Shown here piece after piece: positions 33,810 through 45,436 of a stretch of DNA of 64,000 nt (position 1 is the stretch's first letter; each line of letters begins with the position of its first letter). Source of the stretch: Chenopodium formosanum (taxonomy: Eukaryota; Streptophyta; Magnoliopsida; Caryophyllales; Amaranthaceae); contig CM044868.1 in NCBI GenBank assembly GCA_024500155.1, positions 36,071,665 through 36,135,664 of the forward strand. Reading direction: 5' to 3'. The notes beneath the pieces are model-generated. The model was not told the DNA's origin and ran no database searches. It worked only from the letters and a program-made list of their open reading frames with translations. The position numbers and the translations under genes were made by a program.

Positions 33810-36401
33810 TGTAATAACCGTATTTTTATACGTATTTTATTTAAAATAGGTATTTTATAAAGGTATTTTAATAATTTAGTATTTTAATTATGGTGTTTTA
33901 ATTATTTATCCTATGTAAGTTTTGAAATATTTTTACTAAAGGAAAGTTTGTTTAATTTTTTTTTTTATAAAAGTTGGGTTTTTATTTTAGGAAATTAAGA
34001 TTTTAACAAGTTTTAGTAGGGAAGGGATTAGGAAAACCTAAAAGAGGAAAGTTTAGGGTAAAAGGGTGGTAGAGAAGGGGTATAAATATCCCTCTTATGA
34101 GGCAAATCAACTTTGCCCAGAGTGGAGAAAACCCATGGTAAATTTCTCTCCCTTTTCTCCTTATTTTTCTTCTTTCTTTTTCTTTCTCCTTCCCATTCCC
34201 CTTTTGTTTTCGCACCACCACCGGCGGCAACCACCACCATCGGTGGGCCGTCGACCACCTGCCACCCAGCCGGCAGCAGCAGCGACCACTAGTGCTTGCA
34301 GCAGCCGGCAGTGGCGCCGACCTGATGTCGGCAGTCTTGATTTTCGAAAAAAAAACTTAAAAATCAAATCTTTCTTACTCAAATTTAATGTATGCTTTAA
34401 TCTAATTGTAAATTATGAGTTTTGAGATTTAATTTTGATGTTTGATTATTATAATTATGTTAATTAATTTTAAGATTTGGTTTTTAATTAAAAAGCCCCA
34501 ATTTTTCAAACCCTAGTTTCTAGATTTATGAATTATTACAAGAGTATGATGTATTATGGTTTAGATCTTTGATTAAAGCGTTTTAAGAATAATTTACAAC
34601 AAGTTTTAATTAAAATAAAGTGCTAGAATTTTATGTAGAACACTTAATATTAGGATTCTTGAAGAAATTTCAATTATCCATTAATTGAGACTTAAGTATG
34701 GTGTTTTAAATATAATTTCAGCTTATTTTAACTTAATTATAAGGGGTTTTATAATAGTATATATTGTGATTGGAAATTTGTTTAGAGTGGATTTTAATTC
34801 TATATTATGACTTTAATGTGTAGGAGACTTTGAAGTAAGTAATTTCTATTAGTCGTGGCGATTTTAAGATCGTACTCAAGGTACGTTCGCGTACTTAGCA
34901 TATTTTGGTAATGTAGTATCATGCTAGTCTTGATTTAAATCAATTACAAGTAGTATCATGCTAAGGTCTATGAGTGGAGTTGTTAAATTATTGGTGTTGG
35001 TGATTGAATTGTGAAGCATGAATTATTTGTGATGGTTTATGGATTGGAAAATTATATTTTGGTAGTATTATATGGACTACACTTTTAGTTATGGCATGTT
35101 AGAATGCATGTTTAATTAAACTACATGTTCAATTTGGCTTGGAATATTGAAAAGGAATTGTATTATGGTTCATATAATTTTTTATTGATGCTTTAAGCAT
35201 GGGAAATGAGCTATTTAAGTGTCTATGTACACGAGGAATAAATTGTATGTTGGTGCTTTAGTGCACTTAAGGTGTTTTTAACACCGAGGGATAGAATTTT
35301 TGGCACTTTATGCGTTTAAGGTGTCTTTGACACTGAGGTAGAATTAAAAAGGGTTTCAACATTAAAGATTATGTTGTCACTAAATATTCAAGAATTTAAT
35401 TGGTGAGTTTGTTGATTGAATAAATGTTGTTGATTGAATTAATGTGCTTTGCGAGTCATCACCAAGTCTAATAATATGTAAATAACGTAAAGTGAAAGAG
35501 ATTACGCACCAAAACTCTTGGAACGTATATACCTTGAGTAGTAACATATAATGGGAGTTATAGGGTTTTATATTTAACCATAACTTCTAATGGAGTAGAC
35601 AATGCTGCACATTCCTTTTTATTTTATATTATACGCAGGAATTCCACCACCTATGTATGGTTTTGTCGCTGGCACGGTTAGCTCCCCTGTCGATTAACCT
35701 CATTTTATTTAGGGGAGGTAGAGTCGGAAACCCGTTCGATGCGTAATCAACGCTAAATAAATTATTTAGTGTCTAGATAATGAGTCTTATTGAATTTTTT
35801 GTTTGCTTGTAAAAGGTGCATGGAGGTAAGTGTGTGTGTTGATAGGTGAAAGCATGTTAATGTGATTAATTACGGTTATGTACTCAGCTTTGCTGATTGT
35901 GTGTGTCTGTGTGTTTTTCCCATGTCTTTATCTTGGCCCTATGATGACCCATTTTCAATGGAGAGTAGTGGAAGCAAGTAGAGATAAGCTTTTCAGGTGT
36001 TGAAGCATATTCATGAGGGGGCATGAGTGAAGAGCGAATCATGCTAGTTTATATTATTTTACGATGTGTTTTATGCATTGAATATTTATGGTGTTATTTT
36101 ATATGTGGACTAACGCAAGGATTTGGATTTGGTTTGGTTTAAATAAGGGCCTTTAGTGGTTCCATGTTGTAGGTTGTTTTTAATTGACTTCATTTGTTTT
36201 GGTTTTAAAACTTCACTTTCGTTTGTTGACTTTTAAGTTGACTTATGTTGAATGGTTTTGATTTTAAGTCTTCCACTGTGTATCTTTGATAGTTGCCTTA
36301 GTCGTTCTCACGGTGGCGGTACTGTCTTAGATATTCCTAATTCCTATTTTTAAAAAGGGTAAAAGAGGTATTTTTAGGAAAGGAATTTCTAGGGTGTTAC
36401 A
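33810..36401 (+). repeat. Tekay-like element B2, 5' LTR
   Basis: Starts TGTAATAACC, ends GGTGTTACA, 2592 bp. The TATA box is at 34081-34088 and a GC-rich patch follows (34211-34345, CACCACCGGCGGC and CAGCCGGCAG). Against the 3' LTR it shows many substitutions and small indels, no closer by eye than to B1. Confidence 0.92.
34081..34088 (+). promoter_or_regulatory. TATA box of B2 5' LTR
   Basis: TATAAATA in AAGGGGTATAAATATCC; the 3' LTR has the same box at 46424-46431. Confidence 0.65.
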
Positions 36402-37031
36402 AAGTTGTATTTGGGAGCTTTGGTTGATATTATAGATTACCACTAAACCGAAAATGTATTTTTTACTATGTTTTAAACTGGGCCAAGTGCTAATTTAATT
36501 ATGCAGTGTTAATTTTTTTCCGATTTTATTTTATTTTTTTAGTAAGATCGAAATTTTTTATTTTATTTTATTTTATTATTTTATTTTGGTCCGAATTTTT
36601 TTTAGGGGACACTCGATTTTTTTATTTAATAGGGTCGAATTATTAACCCCCTTTTTTTCCATAATTTCGAAATTTTTTTTTAGCAGGGTAAAAATATTTT
36701 AGTTTGTTAATGTCTACCAGGAGCAAGGATTGTGGTAAGAATTATTTGTTAAAAGCTTTTATTAACATGCTGGTGAGCTTGGGTAGGAACAAAAAAGGGC
36801 ATATAGGCTATAATTTAATTTCTCTCCTATGTTTATAATATTATTTTGTGGTGTTCAAGCATGTTGTTTGACTAGATGTTTGTTAATGAAAGCATGCAAT
36901 ATGTGTACTATTATATGTGATATTTCAAGATTGTATTATTGAACACGGAACTTAATTTCCTGCAAAGATTGTATTATTTATTTTATTTTCTTTAGGAAGG
37001 GAATTCTTTTCTAAGCCTTTTCCTCTACAGG

Positions 37032-37721
37032 ATGCCAATCTTTCCTAGCAAATTTATTCAAATGGGATCACTTGTTAAGAAACATAATGAACACCCCTAT
37101 GACTTTGTAGAAAAGATCAGATACTTTTGTTCCTACATGAGCAATGTCTTACGAGACAGAGTTTATGACACCCCTGATCGTATATCGGCTATGATTGTCC
37201 ATTGTCTTCTAGAGCAGCCTCCTTACATTGCTGTCAAACAGAGATTTTCTGATTTTTACCTTCAAGGAGACATCTCAAATTACCATAAATACAAAGACTA
37301 TTATGGCAAGTGGTATCCAGATTATGCTTTCTTGACTAAATATCTTGTAAGTGTGGAAAAAGCTCATTGTCAGCACTTAAATCTTCCCTACCGTGACTAC
37401 TACTACGATGATCCAGTAGGGAACAATCCTCCTCCTAATCAACAACTAGGAAATTCTTCTTCTTCGTTAGGGGGTAATCAGGAAGAAAATGGAGAACAAC
37501 AAGAGGGAGATAGTTTACTTATGGAGATTTCTAATCCTAATCCACCTCCAACTCCAATAATAATAGACATTTCATCGGATGAGGAGGAAGAAGGGAAGCT
37601 TTTACAAGTAGAACCCGAACCTGAGTCACCTGAACCAATGGAGGAGTCAAATGATTCTGATTTCGATCTTTCAAGATACAAACAATCCACTGACAAAAGG
37701 GATAATGTTCGAAAGGATTAG
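37032..37721 (+). CDS. Extra ORF upstream of gag, unknown function (B2 copy, intact)
   Basis: 229 codons with no stop, between the primer site and gag, in an element where gag and pol carry many stops. Residues 1-130 look globular and rich in Tyr, His and Trp (HKYKDYYGKWYPDYAFLTKYL). Residues 130-229 are low-complexity and acidic (DISSDEEEEG, EPEPESPEPMEES). I see no zinc knuckle, no membrane segment and no protease motif. The sequence CCTCTACAG ends two bases before the ATG, a good splice acceptor. The B1 copy at 12362 is homologous across its length. Extra ORFs occur in several plant Ty3/gypsy elements, but I do not recognise this one. It could be a captured host exon, an accessory protein or a relic gag-like domain. 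Confidence 0.65.
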   Translation: MPIFPSKFIQMGSLVKKHNEHPYDFVEKIRYFCSYMSNVLRDRVYDTPDRISAMIVHCLLEQPPYIAVKQRFSDFYLQGDISNYHKYKDYYGKWYPDYAFLTKYLVSVEKAHCQHLNLPYRDYYYDDPVGNNPPPNQQLGNSSSSLGGNQEENGEQQEGDSLLMEISNPNPPPTPIIIDISSDEEEEGKLLQVEPEPESPEPMEESNDSDFDLSRYKQSTDKRDNVRKD

Positions 37722-38295
37722 ACACCTATAAATTTTATTCATTAGGAACTCTTAGTTTATTTTCAATATTGTCATTGTTTGCAGCCTAAGTAATAAGTGG
37801 TATGCCACAAGGATTCAGGGATGAACTTATGAAAGTTCATAAGTGATTAAACTCATTTATATTTCAGTATTTCATTATTTCCTTACATTAATAAAATTCC
37901 ACTTTATTTCTTTAAATTCCTTCTGTCAATCTAATTCATCCCAATCACAATAATTAATCCCATCTCCAATTTCTTTTCATCATGTATTACTATCCCAAAA
38001 CTACAAACCTTCCTCCAATTAAATTGAATTCATAGTTTCAAGCCTTGAGGGTTCATGGGAATTATTTTAATTTATTTATGTGATGATTTATTAAATGTAT
38101 GGTTGGTTAGCAATCAATAATTAATTGATAAAGCTACGAATTTTGTGAATTTCACTACTTATACCCCAAAATTCACTAGCTTCAAGATTATTTAAATGTT
38201 TTAAGAGTATTAATGAATAATTGAGTGTATGTCTTGGGAGCTAACCTAAACCATATTTAATTTAGGGCCTTATTCTTTAATTCAAAAGAAGAAAG

Positions 38296-39480
38296 ATGGT
38301 AGGAGGAAGCAGCACTAACATCGAGGGAAAGGAACTCAGTGAAGTAGTAAGGCAATTAGCAGCAGGTCCCCAATAGTTGGCAAGAAACTCAAATGGTAAT
38401 GGGGATGCCCAAGGGGAACTTTTAAAGAAGGTGGCTCAAAGTAAGCCACCAACATATCAAGTGGAGCCTGATCCAACTATATTGGAAAACTGGTTGAGGG
38501 AGTATGAGAAGTTTTTTGGAGCTGTGGGATTCCCTGAAAATTCAAAAGTAAGTTGTGCTACCTATTATCTGAGGGGTGAAGCTGACCTTTGGTGGCAACA
38601 AAATGAAAATACAATTAGAGCACTATCTGGATTCAATTAGGCTAAGTTCCAAGAAAAGGTGGGAGACAAGTTTTACCCTATAGCTTTTTGCATAAGTAGA
38701 AAGCTGAGGAGTTCTCAAACCTTAAGATGGAAAACATGTCAGTTACTGAATACTATACCAAGTTTATTGAGTTTTCCCATTTTGCTGAAGAGTCTGTTGC
38801 CACAGAAAAGGAAAAGGCTAGAAATTTTGAGAGTGGCTTGACTACTGATTTGTAGTTAAAGCTGTGCGGGCAAGTGTTTGAGTCCTTGGATGAAGTATAT
38901 GCAAGGGCCGCACACCTTTACGCATTGAAGGAGAAGAAAAAGGAGTTAGCTAAGATAGAAGGAAGAGAGAAGAGGAAGGAGATGGGGCAAGTTTCTATTC
39001 ACCAACTGGGAAACCAAAACGGTTTTAAGAAGTAGAAGTACCACCATAATAACAATAACTTCCACAATAATAACAACTTCCTGGGAAATAATCGTTAGGG
39101 AGGACGTAATAACATTGGAGGGGCTAGAAAACATAAACAAGGGAATAACTAGAATGAGAGGACTTATTATTATAAAAAGGTGTAGAAATAATCACCCTGG
39201 AAAGGATTGCGAAGGCAATTTGGTTGCTTGTTGAGCTTGTAATAAACTTGGGATAGGCAATATGAGTGTTCCTCTAAGAATACTAATGGGAACAGGCAGA
39301 ACAACAATAATTCAGGAGGAAACTAGAGGAATTTCCAGGGAAACAACAGCAACTTTACTGGGAATAAGGGAGTGCAACAAAATGGGGTGAAGAGCAATAA
39401 CAATAACAGTGGGAACAATCAACAGAAAGGTGGAACTGCGAGAAAACTAAATGTTTGGAGTAGGCATGAGGCGGATTCCA
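38296..39480 (+). pseudogene. Tekay-like gag, B2 copy (broken)
   Basis: Starts MVGGSS at 38296 like B1, with TAG at 38374-38376, seven bases after the equivalent B1 stop, so the two copies decayed independently. The gag core is open from 38377 to a TAG at 38638-38640 that replaces a Trp codon present in B1. A frameshift follows around 38680, and further stops occur in the Asn-rich linker. The zinc-knuckle region at about 39160-39250 is damaged. The frame continues toward protease near 39480. Confidence 0.87.
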
Positions 39481-39954
39481 CAAAAGATGTGATCACTGGT
39501 ACTTTTTCTATTAACTCTATTCATGTTAAAGTATTGTTTGATTCTGGTGCAACTTTTCCTTTTGTTCTAAGGGTATTGTTTCGAAACTTAAAAACTCTTT
39601 AAACACAGTAGAAGTGGTAGACCTACTTACACTAGTGGAAAAAAATCTCATTCGTAACAGGCTATTTGTAACGGGCAAAGCTTTGCCCGTTACAATTAAG
39701 ATATTCGTAACGGGCAAAATAATGTCTGTTACGAATACTTATTTATTCGTAACGGGCAAAATAGTGTCCGTTACGAATATTATATTACACGTAAATGACC
39801 AAACATGGCCTAATTAATGAGAAGAGAGCCCAATACTTGGATTTTTAGGGTTTAATTTAACAGCCGTCACACCTCTTTCTCTCTCATCAGTCCCTCACTC
39901 CCTCTCTCTCTCCTCTCCTCTCCTCCCCTCCCCTCCCCTCCGCGTCATTCACCT

Positions 39955-40256
39955 CTTTATCTCTTTTCAAACTCAGGCCCTCTCATTTTGAGGAGCAACG
40001 AGAAGACCTTGAGCAGCGATTGCGTTCATCTTGAGACGAGCAACTTGACCTGCGGCTTCATACAGGAGCTCCCAAGCGGCGTCGATCTTGGGTGGAGGTG
40101 TAACCGGCGGTGACGAAACTCTTGCTCGAAAAGCCACTCCGGTTTGACCAGGGTCTGAACCCGGTTAGAGTCGATTGTGGCGACGTTGAGAACAACCAAG
40201 CCCGTAGGCTTCTTCCTCTTTAGATCTATGTCGTTGAACAAACCGATGCTAGGTAA
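39955..40256 (-). pseudogene. Captured unidentified gene fragment in CACTA 2
   Basis: On the minus strand an open stretch leads from a possible acceptor (ACCTAG, near 40254) through a Leu/Arg/Lys-rich part (KRKKPTGLVVLNVATIDSN). In another frame it reads to DAAWELLYEAAGQVARLKMN and a stop near 39975. GC content is well above the surroundings. I do not recognise the gene. The same segment begins with a CT-rich run on the + strand and ends with GTAAGA at 40255, so it might instead be a + strand leader exon upstream of the SWEET exons. Confidence 0.4.
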
Positions 40257-41413
40257 GATTTTTCTCTTTGAAATCATCGAATATTAAGTTAGTTGATTCA
40301 ACTTTATTTTTTGAAATTTATGTTGTTTTTAATTGATTTAAGTTTCTGGGTACTGGATTTTTGGGATATTTTGTGCTGAATTTTTGCAGATTCAGGAATT
40401 ATTATTGTCTTTTTAAAGATCTAAAGTTTTTTATTTTATTCCAATTCTATCTTTATTTTGTATTTTAATCTCCTCAATTATTTTTAGCTCTCTAATTTGA
40501 GTAATTTCTGATTTTTCATCTTTAGTATAATTTCTTTGTAGGATTTTTTGTTTCGTTCACAGGTTCGTTTCGATTTCCTTCTCTTTTGCATTCTTTTTGT
40601 TCTTCGATTTGATGTGCTCGTTGTTTTGATCTTTGCATTGAACTTTTTAGGATTTGTAATTGGTTATTGTTTGAGAATTATTTGGTTTTTCAGTGATTTA
40701 ATAGATTTTTAATGTGAATATTGATTTAGCAATTGATCTGATTTTCAGTACATGTTGTTAGTGAATTTGTGAAATCATGCATTCTCATCATTGGTAAGAT
40801 TTGAGAATTTCTCGTCTAGATGTTTGATACTTAGTGTTGATTTTAGGATTTGTGATTTTGGATTGTTTATTTCAATGATCTGAGGATTTTGTGGTGTAAA
40901 TCTTGTATATATGTAAATTTATTTGAATTTTGAAAATGGCTATTTAGTTTTGTTGTTTGCGAATTTGAATTTAGCTTGGAAATGAGATGCGATTTGGTAG
41001 TTATGACTTTAAATTGGTGAAAAACAAACTGATTTATGAGATCTTTAAGTAATGCGAAAATGTTCGTAGTTCCGAAGCTTAATTATGCTTGAATTATGTA
41101 ATTTTATGGTGAAATCAGCTTATTTTCTTTGATTTTTAGTACTTGCAAGCATTTTTGTTTTGGCGATCTGACATATATGTTGCCTAAATCACATGGATCT
41201 GAAAACTTACAGCTAGATTTTGAATTTCGAACTCGTGATCAGAATTCCAGGTGATCTGTAGTGCCTGATACAGTTTCACTTACATTGTTTTGTTAAATTA
41301 TGCATCTCATTATGTAAATGAGCCTGGTTTGTTTATTACATATTGGTGCCGAAATATTGATGCATCGATTTTTACTGAATGTAGAAGTTAGTGACTAATT
41401 CAAGGGGAGAAAT

Positions 41414-41980
41414 ATGGGGCTTACCTTTGTTGGGATCTTTTGTGACGTCTTTGGGATCATTCTCTATGGTGCACCTCTCATTGTTATGGTATGAATTTTG
41501 CATCTGTACTTGTATTTTTTAATGTTAGCTTTATAACATTGCTGTTCATTACAAGTTGTTACACGCATATCATGTACTGAATTATGAAAAAATGTTTGTT
41601 TGGCACAAACAGTACAAGGTCATAAAAACGAAGAGTGTTGAATTCATGCATTTGACTCTTTCATTGGCTGGTTTGTCTAATGGAGTTTTTTGGAGTGCAT
41701 AGGCCTTCATCAGATTTGATCATTACATTCTGATAATACATTATACCTCATTTCATCTAGTGATTCTCAATGTAAGCGTTACAATGCTTGTAATTTGTAT
41801 CCTAATCCTTTGTTTCTTTGTTGCGCGCAGATTGGCAATGGGGTTGGAGCCATACTTGTCGTAGCACAACTGATCTTGTACGCTTGCTACTATGGGTCTA
41901 CACCGAAGGAGGGGAAGCCCGTGAAGGACCTTGTGAAGCCAACAACACCACAAGTGCAGATGACTGTTTCTGCCGTCTAA
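41414..41980 (+). pseudogene. Captured SWEET sugar-transporter fragment (three exons)
   Basis: Three exon-like segments with GT/AG borders encode the second MtN3/saliva repeat of a SWEET protein: exon 41414-41488 (FVGIFCDVFGIILYGAPLIV), exon 41613 to about 41769 (KTKSVEFMHLTLSLAGLSNG, GVFWSA, then AFIRFD) and exon 41831-41980 (GNGVGAILVVAQLILYACYY and a polar tail to TAA). A TAG at 41700-41702 replaces the Tyr expected after GVFWSA. SWEETs are seven-helix sucrose/hexose exporters of plasma or vacuolar membranes. Here the first four helices are missing, so this is a fragment duplicated inside a transposon. An open frame could still give a short transcript. The donor gene is not in the window. 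Confidence 0.85.
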
Positions 41981-42925
41981 AGCTGATACTCAGTCTAATC
42001 TAGCTAGGTCCCTAGTCATTTTAATTTGTTCTTGTGTTGGCTAGCTTGTGTGTTTTTTGCAAGCGTAGGTAGTGATTTTGGTTGTAGCTTAAAAAACAGT
42101 AATATTAAAATTGATGAGATTAGGAGATTTTGATGTTGTAACTAAAAATAAAATGGTGTGTAAAATCCAGCATTTTGCTGGTTTTTTTTTTTTTTTTTTA
42201 ATTTGATTTTACAGTATTCGTAACAGGCAAGCCATGTCCCGTTACGGATAATGGTGTAAAAAATCCAGCATTTTGCTGGATTTTTTTAAAAAAATTAATT
42301 ATCCATTATTCATAACGGGCAAAACCATGTCCTGTTACAGATAACGGGGTTATTTGTAATGGGCACCTGAAAAGCCCATTAAAAATAACTGTTATTCGTA
42401 ACGGGCCCCTGAAAATCCCGTTACAACTAACCCGTTATTCGTAACAAGCATCTGTTAAATGCCCGTTTCGAATAACGGATTATTTATAATGGGCTTTTCA
42501 GGTGCCCGTTACGAATAACCTATTATTCGTAACAGGTGGTGCCCGTTACAAATAACAAAGGCCATCCGTAACGGCCACATACGAAACGGACGCTATCCGT
42601 TACAGATGGGCAGTTTTTGCCCGTTACAGATGACCTTTTTTCCACTAGTGCTATAACTATACCTACGGGTGGGGTAGTGAAATGTACCAAAACTTTTAGA
42701 ATTGTACCTTTAGAAATAGAAGGGAAGGTATTCTTGTCTGACCTCATTGAGTTTGGGTTGAGTGACTTTGATCAAATTTTAGGAATGGACTGTTTGAGTA
42801 AGTACAATGTTGAGATCAGTTGTAGGTCGCGGAAGGTGAAAATGTTTACAAGTGGAAATGAATCAGTGACTTACTGGATGCACAGTGAAACCAAGTGCCA
42901 AAGGTTAATATCAGTGCTAAAATAG

Positions 42926-43740
42926 GCAAAGTACATGAAGAAGGGGCATCCAGTATATTTGTGTAGTGTTAGAAATATGGATCATGAACAGGTGACGAAT
43001 CCATAGGATATAGAAGTCGTCAGTGAATTCCTGGATGTATTTCCAGAGGAGATTCCTAGAATGCCACCTAAGAGGGCAATCAACTTTACTATAGATTTAG
43101 TCCCTGGAACAGCCCCAATATCCAAAGCACAATATCAAATGGCACCTGCAGAAATGAGCGAGCTAAAGGAGCAATTGCAAGACTTGTTTGACAAGGGATA
43201 CGTTAGACCAAGCGCTTCTCCTTGGGGAGCGCCAGTGCTATTTGTTAAGAAGAAAGATGGGAGTATGAGGTTGTGCATTGATTATAGGGAATTAAACAAA
43301 GTGACCATAATGAACAAGTACCCTCTACCAAGAATCGATGATTTGTTTGATCAATTAAAGGGTGCCACGGTGTTTTCAAAGATTGATTTGAGGTCGGGGT
43401 ATCACCAATTGAGGATTGCAGATGAGGACATCCCTAAAACTGCATTTAGGACAAGATATGGACAATATAAATTTACAGTTATGCCATTTGGATTGACAAA
43501 TGCTCCAGCAATCTTTATGGATTTGATGAATAGGGTGTTTCATCAATTTATGGATAAATTTGTAGTAGTGTTTATAAATGATATATTGGTGTATTCAAAA
43601 AGCAAAGAGGATCATGCAGAACACCTAAGGGCAATTCTGCAAACACTAAGGGAAAATTATCTTTACGTAAAGTTCTCTAAGTGTGAGTTTTGGTTGGAAA
43701 AAGGTAGCATTTTTTGGACACTTTGTGTCCAAGGATAGAG
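42926..43740 (+). pseudogene. Reverse transcriptase of B2
   Basis: The 43061-43738 stretch is open and covers fingers and palm: SPWGAPVLFVKKKDGSMRLC, DYRELNKVT, FSKIDLRSGYHQ and FGLTNAP. The catalytic box reads F-I-N-D-I-L-V-Y-S (43571-43597). Related elements have F-I-D-D, so the first Asp of the pair is Asn here (AAT at 43577-43579) and the enzyme would be inactive. A frameshift near 43705 moves the reading to the frame that continues at 43683-43916. Confidence 0.92.
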
Positions 43741-44447
43741 TAGAAGTAGACCCAGCAAAAATAGAACCTGTTAAGAGTTGGCCTACACCAAAAACAGTAT
43801 CGGATGTGCGGAGCTTCTTAGGTTTAGCAAGGTATTATAGGCGTTTTGTTAAGGACTTTTTAAAGATTGCTAAACCAATGACTACTCTAATGAAGAAAGA
43901 CAAGAAGTTTGAATGAGATGACAAGTGTGAAGAGGCGTTCCAACACTTGAAACACAAATTGGTTACAGTACCAGTGCTTACACTGCAAGATGATAGTGGA
44001 ATGTATGATGTGTATAGTGATGCATCAAATAATGGTTTAAGGTGTGTGCTTATGCAACATGGAAAGGTGATTGCATATGCATCAAGGCAGTTAAAGACCC
44101 ACGATGTGAATTACCCAACCCATGATTTGGAGTTAGCTGCAATCATTTTTGCACTAAAGATTTGACACCATTACCTATATGAAGTGAAATGTAGAATTTA
44201 CACAGATCATAGGAGCTTAAAGTACATTTTCACCCAAAAGGATTTAAACTCTCATCAAAGAAGATGGTTGGAGTATACGACGGATTATGACTTAGATATA
44301 CAATACTATGAGGGGAAAGCGAATGTAGTTGCAGTTGCTCTAAGTCGTAAGTCTAGTCATGGATTAAACACATTGGTGGTAGCTAACGAGTTGTATAGAG
44401 AAATGATGAAACTGAATTTAGAAGTTGTAGAATGGGGTGTACCATGA
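43683..44447 (+). pseudogene. RT thumb and RNase H of B2 (fragmented)
   Basis: In one frame the thumb motif VRSFLGLARYYRRFVKDF appears, then TGA at 43915. RNase H follows (YSDASNNGLRCVLMQHGKVI, then IYTDHRSLKYIF) with a TGA at 44163 and a stop at 44445-44447. Catalytic Asp residues of the first and third blocks are visible (YSDAS, YTDH). Removal of the RNA template strand is the normal role. Confidence 0.9.
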
Positions 44448-45430
44448 GGTATTCTTTCGAACCTAAGCATCAAACCAACAATATTCGATGAGATACGAGC
44501 AAACCAAGAGGGAGATGTGAAGTTGGATAGGATTCGCGAGAAAATTAAGCAAGGAAAAGCTACAAACTTCAAAATACATGAAGATGGGAGTTTAAGATAC
44601 AAAAGTAGATGGTGCATACTATAGAAATTTGAAGAAGTAAAAAGAAAATTGATGGAAGAAGACCACAATACACCATACTCAGTACACCTAGGAGGGGACA
44701 AGCTATACAAGGATTTAAAGAAGATGTTCTGGTGGCCTAGAATAAAAAATTAGGTTGCAGAGTTTGTGGCAAAGTGTTTAACATGCCAAAAGTTGAAGAT
44801 AGAACACAAGAGACCTCAAGGGAATGTGCAGTCATTGGAAATCCCAGGATGGAAGTGGGATTGCATTTCAATGGATTTTGTAACTTGCCATCCTAAATCA
44901 AGGAGTGGAAATGACACCATTTGGGTAGTGGTGGATAGACTTACAAAATCCGCGGTGTTTATACCAATGAAAGAGACTTGGAAGATGGAGCAACTTGCGA
45001 AAGCTTACATCAAACATTTTGTGAGGTTACATGGGGTTCCAAAGGACATAGTGACTGATAGAGATTCCAGGTTTGTTTCAAAATTTAGGACAAGTGTATA
45101 GGAAAATTTTTGTACAACACTTAATATGAGTAAGACATTTCACCCTACCACAGATGGACAAATTGAGAGAACCATTCAAACCTTGGAGGACATGCTGAGA
45201 GCTTGTGTTATAGACTTCCAAGGAGGATGGGAAGATAGCTTGGACTTAATTGAATTTTCCTACAACAATAGTTATCATGCGAGCATAGGAATGGCTCCAT
45301 TTTAGGCCTTGTATGGGAGGAAGTGTCGTAGTCCAATTTGTTGGAACTGTATTAGTGAAACTATGATTCTAGGGCCTCAAATGATTGAGGAGCCAAAATT
45401 CAAGCAGCTCAAGATCGCCAAAAGAGCTAT
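44448..45430 (+). pseudogene. Integrase of B2 (fragmented)
   Basis: The zinc region shows H-x-N-H-like and C-L-T-C residues around 44650-44800, with TAG at 44751-44753. The DDE core is visible with Asp at 44874-44876 (SMDFV), Asp at 45057-45059 (VTDRDSRF) and Glu near 45165 (GQIERT). Stops lie at 45099-45101 and about 45303, with a frameshift near 45430. The SMDF and VVVDRLTKSA signatures are typical of chromoviruses. Confidence 0.9.
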
Positions 45431-45436
45431 GCAGAC

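Larger units (their letters stand above)
39630..42650 (+). mobile_element. CACTA transposon 2 carrying host gene fragments
   Basis: Ends are CACTAGTGGAAAAAA at left and its inverse TTTTTTCCACTAGTG at right. The flanking triplets are TTA (39627-39629) and CTA (42651-42653), a 3-bp duplication with one change. Subterminal regions (39650-39790 and 42215-42640) hold many copies of TTCGTAACGGGCA and its inverse, the expected transposase-binding arrays. No transposase is encoded, so it is non-autonomous. The interior is host-derived sequence. Confidence 0.92.
39480..42925 (+). pseudogene. Protease region of B2, split by a CACTA element
   Basis: The aspartic protease motif D-S-G-A is at 39540-39551 (VLFDSGATFPFV). 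The reading is cut at 39629 by the CACTA insertion and resumes at 42651 with ITIPTGGVVKCTKTFRI and FDQILGMDCLSKYNVEI, the usual C-terminal part of the retropepsin-like domain leading into RT. Removing the insertion and one 3-bp duplicate leaves the frame consistent at this point. This shows that the transposon landed in a codon-intact stretch. Confidence 0.85.

Noticed and set aside
34211..34345. Captured host exon in the B2 LTR (GC-rich CACCACCGGCGGC stretch)
   Set aside because: The same patch exists in the 3' LTR (48380-48500) and so belongs to the LTR. No conserved frame between the two copies.
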